22,386 bases of DNA from a virus: the IMG/VR virus record IMGVR_UViG_3300034284_001433, positions 1-22,386 of that record, one strand, 5' to 3'. Positions 1 to 7,123 of the stretch are shown one piece after another. Position numbers and translations under genes: made by a program. Numbering within the stretch: the stretch's first letter is position 1; each line of letters starts with the position of its first letter. The notes below the pieces were generated by a model. That model made no database searches. It saw nothing but the letters and a program-made list of their open reading frames with translations, and was not told the origin of the DNA.

Positions 1-1
1 G

Positions 2-1984
2 GTCATGGATTTATTTTTGAGCATCACCGGCGAACAAAACAGTCATGCTGCTTATTTTATTATTAAACACGGCATTGACAGAGCCAAGATAATTGAATTC
101 TACAATGAAAACTACAAAGAAGGCAACAGTAGGAAAAATGCCTCTAAGCAACGAGCAATCGAAGTACTAAAAGAATACTGCGATGATCTTAACGAATTAG
201 CCACTGAAGGCAAAATTGATCCTGTAATTGGTCGCGAGCACGAGCTCGACGAAATAGCGCATGTGCTTGCCAAACGAAACAAAAGCAACATTCTCATGGT
301 AGGCGACGCAGGGGTTGGTAAAACAGCTATTGCCGAAGGACTGGCTCGACGCATTGTTGAAGGAGATGTTCCTGACTATTTGAGAGACTATACTGTTTAC
401 AATCTTGACATTGGCAGTTTGCTAGCAGGTAGTAAGTACCGCGGAGAGTTTGAAGAAAAACTCAAAGATGTAATCAAGGCGCTGAACATTCGTGGCAAAA
501 CAATTTTGTTCATTGACGAAGCACATCAAATGCGTGGTGCAGGCTCAGGGTCGGGTAGCAATGTTGACTTTGCAAACATGATCAAACCTGCATTGACCAA
601 GGGTCGTATCAAAGTGATTGCGTCTACTACTTGGGAAGAATACACTCAAACTTTTGAAAAAGATCGTGCGCTCATGCGCAGGTTCTATAGACTCACAGTA
701 GACGAACCCACACCGGCTGTGGCCAAAGATATTCTATTTGGCCTCCGTGTTCACTTTGAAGAATTTCATGGCGGTAATATTTCAGACGATGCAATTGAAA
801 GCGCCGTGGACCTCAGTGTGCGCTATCAAAGTGACAAAAAATTGCCAGACAAAGCAATTGATTTGATTGATACTGCTTGTGCCAAAGCCAAGATCTATCA
901 AACAAATTGGACAGTAAATCGTAAAAACATCATTGAATGTTTGAGTAAGTTTACAAAAATTCCAGTTGAGCAACTCACCGGCGATGTTGAAGGCGATGGC
1001 AGCAACATTCAGAATCTTGAACCAAAAGTAAAGAGCAGACTTTACGGACAAGACAGTGCAGTTGAAATGGTGCTTGAAAAGATTTATGTAAGTCGTGCAG
1101 GACTAAAACCATTGAACAAACCAGTTGGCACATTTTTGTTTACTGGTCCCACAGGCACTGGTAAAACTGAGCTTGCCAAGTTGTTGGCTGAGTTTTTAGG
1201 CATGAAATTGTTACGCTACGACATGAGCGAGTATCAGGAAAAACACAGTGTGGCCAAACTAATTGGCGCACCACCTGGCTATGTTGGATATGATGACAGT
1301 AATCTAGGCGGGGGCTTGTTGATCAGTGACATTGAAAAGAATCCCAATGCTATTATTCTTTTTGACGAAATTGAAAAAGCTCACCCTGATGTCAGCAACA
1401 TCATGCTCACTGTTATGGATGAAGGCACTGTTACCAGCAGCAATGGCAAAAAAGCAGATTGCCGTAATTGCATTGTGATAATGACCAGTAACCTAGGTGC
1501 AGCAGACAACGAAAGAAACAATATTGGCTTTGGACGCGACTTGCAAAAGTCAGGTGAAGACGATAAAGCAGTGAAAAATTACTTTAGGCCAGAGTTTAGA
1601 AATAGACTAGATGCAATATGCAAGTTTAACAAGCTAGAAAAGAACAGCATGCGCCTTATTGTGAACAAGTTCATCAATGAAATGAATGACTTGTTGATTG
1701 ACAAAGGCATCAAGGTAAAATTATCTGACTCAGCGATTGAACACATTATTGACCAAGGCTTTGATCCCAAGATGGGTGCCCGCCCGTTGGGTCGTAAGAT
1801 TAATGATCTGATAAAGGTTCCGTTAAGTCGTAAAATTCTTTTTGATCGCCTAGGGGCAAATAACACGGTGTCAGTAGACTATCGTAACGACAAGCTAGAA
1901 TTTGATATCACCACAACCAATTTGGCAGTAATTCCTTCTATAGACAGCAATGGATACATCGTTCTGGACGGCATTAAATCCTAA
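2..1984 (+). CDS. clpA: ClpA-type AAA+ unfoldase (5' end cut by window)
   Basis: ATP-driven unfoldase that in bacteria feeds substrates into the ClpP protease. Numbering runs from the ATG at 5. Residues 1-35 match the end of the ClpA N-domain (motif SxxEQxSxAAYxxxKH), and the codon before the ATG is an open valine codon, so the gene starts outside the window. D1 has Walker A GDAGVGKT (100-107), Walker B ILFIDEAH (167-174) and the arginine-finger region DRALMRRF (220-227). D2 has Walker A GPTGTGKT (381-388), Walker [12 protein letters not shown] (450-460) and the C-terminal PEFRNRLD box (529-536). No ClpB-type middle domain separates D1 from D2, so this is ClpA rather than ClpB. An IGF tripeptide (507-509) sits where ClpA has its IGL ClpP-docking loop. 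No clpP is visible, so host ClpP is the likely partner. ClpA identity is strong; the phage role is inferred. Confidence 0.93.
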   Translation, partial: VMDLFLSITGEQNSHAAYFIIKHGIDRAKIIEFYNENYKEGNSRKNASKQRAIEVLKEYCDDLNELATEGKIDPVIGREHELDEIAHVLAKRNKSNILMVGDAGVGKTAIAEGLARRIVEGDVPDYLRDYTVYNLDIGSLLAGSKYRGEFEEKLKDVIKALNIRGKTILFIDEAHQMRGAGSGSGSNVDFANMIKPALTKGRIKVIASTTWEEYTQTFEKDRALMRRFYRLTVDEPTPAVAKDILFGLRVHFEEFHGGNISDDAIESAVDLSVRYQSDKKLPDKAIDLIDTACAKAKIYQTNWTVNRKNIIECLSKFTKIPVEQLTGDVEGDGSNIQNLEPKVKSRLYGQDSAVEMVLEKIYVSRAGLKPLNKPVGTFLFTGPTGTGKTELAKLLAEFLGMKLLRYDMSEYQEKHSVAKLIGAPPGYVGYDDSNLGGGLLISDIEKNPNAIILFDEIEKAHPDVSNIMLTVMDEGTVTSSNGKKADCRNCIVIMTSNLGAADNERNNIGFGRDLQKSGEDDKAVKNYFRPEFRNRLDAICKFNKLEKNSMRLIVNKFINEMNDLLIDKGIKVKLSDSAIEHIIDQGFDPKMGARPLGRKINDLIKVPLSRKILFDRLGANNTVSVDYRNDKLEFDITTTNLAVIPSIDSNGYIVLDGIKS

Positions 1985-2675
1985 TATCCAAATCTTGGAT
2001 GCTAAGAAACTGCTCCACGGTCAGTACATGTACCGTTTGAGCATGTTGAGCTTTGGCAGTAGATTACTGCGTGATCTTTCGAGACTAGATTATGAGATTA
2101 CACATTACAATCAACGAGCCTACAGCTATGGAGGCAGTTGGCGTCAAACTAGACAGTTAACCGATGAAGATGTTCAACTGTTAAAACTTATTAAGAACAT
2201 AGTTTATGCAGATGATCTCAGTCACCCTGGCAACTTAAAAGTTAGAATCGAAGACCCGCATATTCAATTCTACAGCGTTGACGCTGCTGTGCTAAAAGAT
2301 CTTGCATTGAAGTTAAGACACACAGACAACAGTCATTTTGTAAGTTTCATGTGTCCAGAATCTGAACAAAATGCAGATCTTCTGAAGCAAGGCTTTGTAC
2401 TCAAAAAGAAAAAGATTGATTGGCCCTATAGAATTGTTATTCGTGACGGACGGTACAATACAGAGTCAAAAACAAACTTAAAAAATTATCTTTTACAACT
2501 AGGCGACGAAGTTAAGGCTCCCCGGAATCTTTGGGAACAATTGGAAAAAGGAGGCTGGATTTGGGGAGGATACATTTATGTCAAAGACAAACAAATGGCT
2601 ACCATGTTCAGCATGATAGATGCCAACATGATTGGTCGACTAGAAGAATTTAGAATAAGCTCTAACACAAAATAA
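1950..2675 (+). CDS. Hypothetical protein, 241 aa
   Basis: I do not recognise this family. The predicted product is soluble, mixed alpha/beta, with no signal peptide or membrane segment. Aromatic-rich stretches lie near residues 117-125 (HIQFYSVD) and 200-212 (GGWIWGGYIYVKD). The ATG at 1950 overlaps the clpA end by 35 nt and has no clear Shine-Dalgarno. An in-frame ATG at 2028 inside the same ORF is an alternative, but the intervening residues look like ordinary coding sequence. Tight coupling to clpA suggests co-transcription, but nothing in the sequence assigns a function. Confidence 0.75.
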   Translation: MDTSFWTALNPNIQILDAKKLLHGQYMYRLSMLSFGSRLLRDLSRLDYEITHYNQRAYSYGGSWRQTRQLTDEDVQLLKLIKNIVYADDLSHPGNLKVRIEDPHIQFYSVDAAVLKDLALKLRHTDNSHFVSFMCPESEQNADLLKQGFVLKKKKIDWPYRIVIRDGRYNTESKTNLKNYLLQLGDEVKAPRNLWEQLEKGGWIWGGYIYVKDKQMATMFSMIDANMIGRLEEFRISSNTK

Positions 2676-2678
2676 ATA
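2671..2678 (+). promoter_or_regulatory. T4-late-like promoter box AATAAATA
   Basis: AATAAATA overlaps the stop codon of the preceding gene and lies 25 nt before the ATG at 2703. T4 late promoters consist of a TATAAATA box read by a phage sigma factor, and this differs from it at one position. The assignment rests on similarity and on recurrence of the motif at other gene ends here. Confidence 0.4.
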
Positions 2679-2702
2679 CATATATTATGTTAGGAGCCCA
2701 AA

Positions 2703-2870
2703 ATGGCCACAATCCATGAAGAAATATTAATTATCAAAGTAAGTAAATTGGTTAAGGACAACAGCAATACGCCCCAACTGATCACTACTGATACAGCTAT
2801 CGCATTAGAACAAGTAGCACAAGAACTAGTAGGTGACGGTGTAATTGTTGAAGTTGAAGAAGCAAAATAA
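2703..2870 (+). CDS. Small hypothetical protein, 55 aa
   Basis: Short ORF beginning MATIHEEILIIKVSKLVK and ending in an acidic VEVEEAK tail. It is preceded by a good Shine-Dalgarno (TTAGGAG, spaced about 7 nt) and by a late-promoter-like box. It fills the gap between two well supported genes on the same strand, which supports it as real. No Cys, signal peptide or membrane segment is present, and the pattern suggests a compact alpha/beta fold. No family recognised. Confidence 0.7.
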   Translation: MATIHEEILIIKVSKLVKDNSNTPQLITTDTAIALEQVAQELVGDGVIVEVEEAK

Positions 2871-2873
2871 AAC

Positions 2874-2888
2874 GGCATCTGCAATGCC
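2874..2888 (+). other. Small intergenic hairpin
   Basis: GGCAT-CTGCA-ATGCC forms a 5-bp stem with a 5-nt loop just after the stop of the 55-aa gene. A T-run (CTGTTTTT) appears only some 20 nt later, so it is not a convincing intrinsic terminator. It may be an mRNA 3'-end or processing structure. A weak late-like AGTAAATAC follows. Confidence 0.25.
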
Positions 2889-2925
2889 AAAGTAAATACA
2901 AAACTGTTTTTCAAAGAGGACCTAA

Positions 2926-3864
2926 ATGTCAGATCAAAACCCACCCCACAAGGGCAAAAAAATTGTTATCCCTGGGCCTACAACGGCCCAACCTGCTGCG
3001 CCCAACGGCGGCACCCCACCTGGTCAACCAATGACTGGTGTGCCTGGTGCTGCTGAACAACGCCGTGTGCTGGACGAAATTGCCAAAGTTCAACAACAAC
3101 AAACTACTACACAACAACAAGGCACACCTTTTGATTTTTCAAAATGCCATTTACACATTGGTATTCCTTGCTACGGTGGTATGGTCAGTGAGCCTACAAT
3201 GACCAGTTTCCTACGCTTTGTGCTGTTAGCACAACAAGTTGGATTAAACTGGAGTTTGGACACAATGGTCAACGAAAGTTTGATTCCTCGTGGACGCAAC
3301 AACTTAATGGCCAAGATGATGACCAATCAAAGTGCCACGCATTTTATGTTCATTGACGCAGACATTCGCTTTCAGCCTGAAAGCATTTTGCAAATGATAG
3401 CCTATGACAAAGAAGTTATTGGCGGCTTGTATCCTAAGAAAAGCCTGCCTATCAACTATGTTATTAATTTGAAACCACAGGTTACTGTGCAAGGTGACAT
3501 CTACACTGTAGATACCATGGGCACTGGATTCTTGTTGTTCAAACGACAGGTATACGAGAAATTGATCAAGGCTCACCCAGAAACCAAATATGTAGACGAC
3601 ATCGGACTAGGCAAACAGTACGAACCCATGATGTACGCTATTTTTGATACTGAAATTGATCATCGTGGTCACTATTTGAGCGAAGACTGGACTTTCTGCC
3701 GTCGCTGGCAAGCACTAGGTGGCGACATCTGGGCACACAGCAAAACATTGTTGAATCATATTGGTCATTATGAATTCCAGGGCGACATTGCAAAACTGGA
3801 TATTAATACTATGGCTCAACAGGCCCACGCTCAGACCAATCCTACACCAAGTGAGCAACGATAG
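2926..3864 (+). CDS. GT-A fold glycosyltransferase (GT2-like)
   Basis: Likely transfers a sugar from an NDP-sugar; the acceptor is unknown. Residues 1-70 are low-complexity and rich in Pro, Gly and Gln, like a flexible linker. The GT-A domain begins with HIGIPCYGGMV (77-87). A metal-binding DAD (144-146, FIDADIRF) is the expected DXD motif. LSEDWTFCRRW (251-261) carries the ED pair usual for the GT2 catalytic base. A strong Shine-Dalgarno (AAAGAGGA) precedes the ATG. The 3' end overlaps the next gene by 14 nt. Phage enzymes of this kind decorate DNA, virion proteins or host glycans, and the sequence does not say which. GT-A identity is well supported; substrate is unknown. Confidence 0.85.
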   Translation: MSDQNPPHKGKKIVIPGPTTAQPAAPNGGTPPGQPMTGVPGAAEQRRVLDEIAKVQQQQTTTQQQGTPFDFSKCHLHIGIPCYGGMVSEPTMTSFLRFVLLAQQVGLNWSLDTMVNESLIPRGRNNLMAKMMTNQSATHFMFIDADIRFQPESILQMIAYDKEVIGGLYPKKSLPINYVINLKPQVTVQGDIYTVDTMGTGFLLFKRQVYEKLIKAHPETKYVDDIGLGKQYEPMMYAIFDTEIDHRGHYLSEDWTFCRRWQALGGDIWAHSKTLLNHIGHYEFQGDIAKLDINTMAQQAHAQTNPTPSEQR

Positions 3865-4375
3865 TATTCAAAAGCTAGATTTTGAGATTACCCTAAGTGG
3901 CACCTACTGGGGTAATCGTAATCCAGCATTTGAAATATTAATAAATGATCAGATTGTGATCGACAGTGTTATTGCAGCACCTCCAAGCAAAAAAGGAATC
4001 CCAGAACAGGATTTTATGACTGCTGCCCAGGTGCTGCAAACTCTACATACTGAAAAATTTAGTGTGGATCTGGCCCCAGGATCACATGTGCTGGGCATAC
4101 GACTCAAGAACAAACTCCCAACTGACACCTGCGGGTTCAATGACGACGGTACTTACACAAGAGATGTGTTACTAAACATTGAAAAAGTCAAAATTGACAG
4201 CATGGATCTTGGTAATTTGATCTACGAAGAGTCAATCTATGAGCTTGATTCTCCTACACAAATCAACGGAACAGAACTAGAGATATTGGAACGCTGTATA
4301 AATCTTGGGTTCAATGGTGTGTACAAGCTGCGTTTTAGCATACCCTTTTACATTTGGTTACTGGAACGCCTGTAG
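3851..4375 (+). CDS. Beta-rich protein, possible carbohydrate-binding module
   Basis: The product is 174 aa. I chose GTG at 3851, which overlaps the glycosyltransferase end by 14 nt. The ORF is open further upstream, but those codons lie inside the glycosyltransferase gene and look non-native. The product is mostly beta strand: FEITLSGTYWGNRNPAFEI near the start, SVDLAPGSHVLGIRLKNK in the middle, then DVLLNIEKVKIDS. That ligand-site/strand pattern resembles calcium-dependent beta-sandwich carbohydrate-binding modules attached to polysaccharide enzymes. The link to glycans is strengthened by its position behind a glycosyltransferase, but it remains inference. A virion decoration domain is an alternative. 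Confidence 0.6.
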   Translation: MSNDSIQKLDFEITLSGTYWGNRNPAFEILINDQIVIDSVIAAPPSKKGIPEQDFMTAAQVLQTLHTEKFSVDLAPGSHVLGIRLKNKLPTDTCGFNDDGTYTRDVLLNIEKVKIDSMDLGNLIYEESIYELDSPTQINGTELEILERCINLGFNGVYKLRFSIPFYIWLLERL

Positions 4376-4385
4376 TCTAAATCAG

Positions 4386-4393
4386 CATAAATA
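4386..4393 (+). promoter_or_regulatory. T4-late-like promoter box CATAAATA
   Basis: CATAAATA, one mismatch from T4 late TATAAATA, lies 23 nt before the ATG at 4417 in the only gap between the beta-rich protein and the nucleotidyltransferase. This is the best placed late-like box in the window. Confidence 0.45.
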
Positions 4394-4416
4394 AGTGATC
4401 TAGAGTAAAGATTACT

Positions 4417-5586
4417 ATGTTTATTGCGCAACTGTTTGAAAATAAAGCCAAAAGGATTGTTGTAACATATCCTGGGCGTTTTCAGCCTTTTCATAAAGGG
4501 CACCGTGAAGTTTTTGCCAGTCTGCAACGCAAATTTGGCAGCGACAATGTTTTTATTATCACCAGTAATAACACTGACGGTGTAAAAAGTCCATTCAACT
4601 TCAGTGATAAAATACGCTTCATGCATGCCATGGGTGTTCCTGACAACCAGGTGATTGAAAGCAGCAATGTGTATAATTTGCCTGCTCAATTTGAACCAAT
4701 CAAAGATCAAGTAGTTTTTATTACCGCAGTAGGTCAACCAGACGAAAAAAGACTTCAACCAGGGCGTGTAAAAAAAGATGGTAGCCCAGGTTTTTTTCAA
4801 CCAGTACCCAATGACAGCAAAGATTTCAAAACAGCCGACGAGCACGGATATGTAATCATTGCACCCGAATATCCGCAAAGCATTAGCATAGGCGGTAAGA
4901 ATTACGACGCCAGTCACGGCACTCAAACTCGAGAACTGTGGAATCAGGTGCGTGACAACCCAGAACAACGCAAAGAATTTTTACAACAACTGTACGGGCG
5001 CACTGATCCAGAACTAGGACACATACTTGACAAAATTCCACATGGCGCCCTAGAACCTGTAGAGCCTCCCGCGGCTAAAATGAAAAATGCAAAAAAAGAT
5101 CTTGTGCAAGTGCCTGCTGTCAAGCCCAAAAAACTCAAAAAGGATACTGTGTCTGCTGATGATGCTCCATTGGCCGAAGACGAGTTTGATGAAGGCAGTT
5201 ATAAAAATCTGCATCTTAACTACAAGAAAAATAGATTCCGCTCATTGAAAAAACTTGACCCGTTTGCTGAAAGTGATGTAGAGGAAAGCATGTATCAATA
5301 TGATAAGGATGACCCTTACAACAGCGAATTTGCTCCTGATGTGGGCATGGGCAGAATGACTCTACGAAGTTGGAAGTTGAGCATGATTCGTCGAGTAAAA
5401 GAATTTGCAGCAGAGCTAGAACGCAATGGTCAAGATCTTGACAGAGCAGCGTTATGGGATCATATTCACAAAAAACTCAAAAGCATGAATCTTGATCCAA
5501 TAGCGCAAGAAATTGAATTGGCACATCAAGAGCTTGAAAACATCAGGCGTCGTGGTGGTGTAAGATCAAGGGCGTTCAAGAAATGA
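4417..5586 (+). CDS. Cytidylyltransferase-like nucleotidyltransferase with long charged tail
   Basis: The N-terminal half is a nucleotidyltransferase of the HxGH superfamily (NMN/pantetheine-phosphate adenylyltransferase relatives), which transfer a nucleotide from an NTP. GRFQPFHKGH (20-29) carries the HKGH signature after a beta strand (RIVVTYP), and SPFNFSDKIRFM (58-69) follows. Residues 1-8 (MFIAQLFE) form a short extension before the domain, closely like the start of the 119-aa protein at 6762. From about residue 215 the protein becomes lysine- and acid-rich (KKLKKD, AEDEFDEG), then ends in a helical region to residue 389. That tail is not part of the enzyme family. NAD salvage is possible but substrate is unproven. 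Its stop overlaps the next start (ATGA). Confidence 0.8.
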   Translation: MFIAQLFENKAKRIVVTYPGRFQPFHKGHREVFASLQRKFGSDNVFIITSNNTDGVKSPFNFSDKIRFMHAMGVPDNQVIESSNVYNLPAQFEPIKDQVVFITAVGQPDEKRLQPGRVKKDGSPGFFQPVPNDSKDFKTADEHGYVIIAPEYPQSISIGGKNYDASHGTQTRELWNQVRDNPEQRKEFLQQLYGRTDPELGHILDKIPHGALEPVEPPAAKMKNAKKDLVQVPAVKPKKLKKDTVSADDAPLAEDEFDEGSYKNLHLNYKKNRFRSLKKLDPFAESDVEESMYQYDKDDPYNSEFAPDVGMGRMTLRSWKLSMIRRVKEFAAELERNGQDLDRAALWDHIHKKLKSMNLDPIAQEIELAHQELENIRRRGGVRSRAFKK

Positions 5587-5909
5587 AACAGCCAATAAAA
5601 TTAGAATACGAAGTGCATTGGACTTTGAATACAGAAAAAATGCTCAAGGATCCAATGGGTAGAGGACTGAGAGCCCTTGGTAAACAGGTACCTTATCGAA
5701 TCTATCTGGAGCCTAGCAATGAACTGCTGAGTGATAGAATGTTTGATATTTTTAATCCATTCTTTATATATGAAACGCACCATCTGAGTCTTGACCACGG
5801 CAGTTATAAATTAACAGTTCAGGACCCAAGTGGCTGGCTGGATATATCATTAAAAAATATTAAACTTAACACTGTGGGCATATCCCAGGCACAATTTTCA
5901 CTTGAGTAA
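5583..5909 (+). CDS. Hypothetical protein, 108 aa
   Basis: Start overlaps the nucleotidyltransferase stop by 4 nt, so translation is probably coupled. The sequence alternates polar and hydrophobic residues (KLEYEVHWTL, SYKLTVQDPSGWLDISLKNIKLN), pointing to a beta-rich fold, perhaps a sandwich. No Cys, signal peptide or membrane segment. No family recognised. Confidence 0.72.
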   Translation: MKQPIKLEYEVHWTLNTEKMLKDPMGRGLRALGKQVPYRIYLEPSNELLSDRMFDIFNPFFIYETHHLSLDHGSYKLTVQDPSGWLDISLKNIKLNTVGISQAQFSLE

Positions 5910-5912
5910 ATA
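5905..5912 (+). promoter_or_regulatory. Possible late-promoter-like AGTAAATA at gene end
   Basis: AGTAAATA spans the stop codon of the 108-aa gene and lies only 5 nt from the next ATG at 5918. That is too close to serve that gene, but it could serve the genes after it. Weak match. Confidence 0.2.
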
Positions 5913-5917
5913 TTATA

Positions 5918-6097
5918 ATGAAAATAAAAGAAATAGTTTCTAGACCGTTGCAAGAATTTGCTACCAGTGGCAGTTCCAGTGCCGGCGGCATGGCCAGTTT
6001 TATTAAGCCAGGTGCCGGCACTTTGTTTGGCGGAGAATATCAACAAAGAGATAATCCTTTTCGACAGCCGGCAAAAAAAACAAGGAAGAAAAAATGA
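5918..6097 (+). CDS. Small basic-tailed protein, 59 aa, with N-terminal targeting-like peptide
   Basis: Begins MKIKEIVSRPLQEF, continues with a Gly/Ser-rich stretch (TSGSSSAGG) and GAGTLFGGEY, and ends with a strongly basic tail (KKTRKKK). Its stop overlaps the next start (ATGA at 6094). There is no clear Shine-Dalgarno; the spacer is AT-rich (TAAATATTATA). The basic tail suits nucleic-acid contact. The opening resembles T4 capsid-targeting peptides, and LQE before Phe could be a prohead protease site. Function is inferred only. Confidence 0.6.
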   Translation: MKIKEIVSRPLQEFATSGSSSAGGMASFIKPGAGTLFGGEYQQRDNPFRQPAKKTRKKK

Positions 6098-6762
6098 GTA
6101 ATATGCGCAAGCTGTTAGAAAGTATTGATAAATTTTCTGGCGAACCAAAACAAAAGCCTGGGGATCAGGTACGCGGCCATGAAAAGGCCAAAAGCAGCAA
6201 CAGTAAAAAACATCCTTTTGCAGGACGCCTGGTTGGCGCCAATGAAAGCAAAGAAGACCACGATGATGACCTGGTCCAAAGTCTTATGTTAGAATATAAA
6301 ATGTTTGAAGTTGGTAATCTTGCACAGAACCAAACCAACTCAGATCAACCTAATAGTCCTGTAGCACAGATCAATCCACCAGGAATGGGTACTGCTAATA
6401 CCAATCCTGCTTTACAAGCACAGGATGATCAAAAATCTAGTTTGGCCAGCAAAGCCAATGATCAACCTGGTCAACCACAACAAAACCAGCAACAACCAGC
6501 AACAAGTCAACAAGCTGCGCAAAAAATGAAACAGTCAGCTGACTTAACAAAAAATATAACAGGCTTAAAAAGTTTAGATCCAACACTGAACATTCAAAAA
6601 ACGGTAGATGCGATTGAAAAAGATCCACAACATGTTACTGCCGCAGACGCCGAAGCTCTTGCTCATGTGGTAAATGCTATTGAACCAATGTTAAAAAATA
6701 ATCAGGCAGCAGCAGGACTAACCAGCAATCTCAAACGCATGATGACAAAAGGACCACAATAA
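6094..6762 (+). CDS. Low-complexity hypothetical protein, 222 aa (possible internal or head-core protein)
   Basis: Starts MSNMRKLLESIDKFSGE. A charged stretch follows (EDHDDD near 55-59), then a long Gln/Asn/Pro/Ala-rich linker (about 75-145), and a helical end (DPTLNIQKTVDAIEKD and onward). There is no membrane segment. Helical ends joined by a disordered linker are typical of phage internal or scaffold-like proteins, and the opening contains LLE before Ser, which fits the T4 gp21-type protease consensus. The start is ATGA-coupled to the preceding gene. No family recognised. Confidence 0.68.
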   Translation: MSNMRKLLESIDKFSGEPKQKPGDQVRGHEKAKSSNSKKHPFAGRLVGANESKEDHDDDLVQSLMLEYKMFEVGNLAQNQTNSDQPNSPVAQINPPGMGTANTNPALQAQDDQKSSLASKANDQPGQPQQNQQQPATSQQAAQKMKQSADLTKNITGLKSLDPTLNIQKTVDAIEKDPQHVTAADAEALAHVVNAIEPMLKNNQAAAGLTSNLKRMMTKGPQ

Positions 6763-7121
6763 TGTTTATATACGAATTGTTTGAAGGCAAGGAGTATAAA
6801 TGTACTTGTTTGCCAAACGACAAGGATCCAGATTGTCCCAAGCACGGGTTAGAGCCAATGGATGTTGGTGATGCATTGGATGTAAAAAATGAAGCCAAAC
6901 AGCGTCTTGACCCCAAGTGCTGGACTGGTTACAAAAAACAAGGTACTAAAATGAAGGGCGATGTTCGCGTGAACAACTGCGTGCCTATAGAAGAAGAAAA
7001 CAAAGGACTGTACTACAATGTGAACAAGCGCAAAAAGGCCGGCACAAGTAGAGACAAAGATCATCCCAAAGCACCCACAGCACAGGCCTGGAAGGACGCT
7101 GCTAAAACTGCGAAAAAATAA
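6762..7121 (+). CDS. Cys-rich modular protein, 119 aa
   Basis: Begins MFIYELFEGKEYK, nearly the same opening as the nucleotidyltransferase at 4417. A CxCx8CxxH cluster (C14, C16, C25, H28) could bind zinc. Residues 49-75 (DPKCWTGYKKQGTKMKG then NNCVP) and 82-115 (GLYYNVNKRKKAGTS then HPKAPTAQAWKDAA) look like two short modules. From memory these resemble motifs that recur near the ends of many marine phage proteins. TAATG overlap and an AAAAGGA Shine-Dalgarno support the start. Its role is unknown; DNA or capsid association is plausible because it is very basic. Confidence 0.7.
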   Translation: MFIYELFEGKEYKCTCLPNDKDPDCPKHGLEPMDVGDALDVKNEAKQRLDPKCWTGYKKQGTKMKGDVRVNNCVPIEEENKGLYYNVNKRKKAGTSRDKDHPKAPTAQAWKDAAKTAKK

Positions 7122-7123
7122 TC

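Noticed and set aside
5-5. ATG at 5 as the true clpA start
   Set aside because: The protein would begin in the middle of the ClpA N-domain, and the frame is open upstream to the window edge.
2874-2920. Hairpin plus later T-run as an intrinsic terminator
   Set aside because: The stem is only 5 bp and the T-run is about 20 nt away, so the usual geometry is not met.
4348-4968. 206-aa open frame on the - strand
   Set aside because: It lies wholly across the nucleotidyltransferase, whose HKGH motif and family pattern are clear; the reverse product has no recognisable features.
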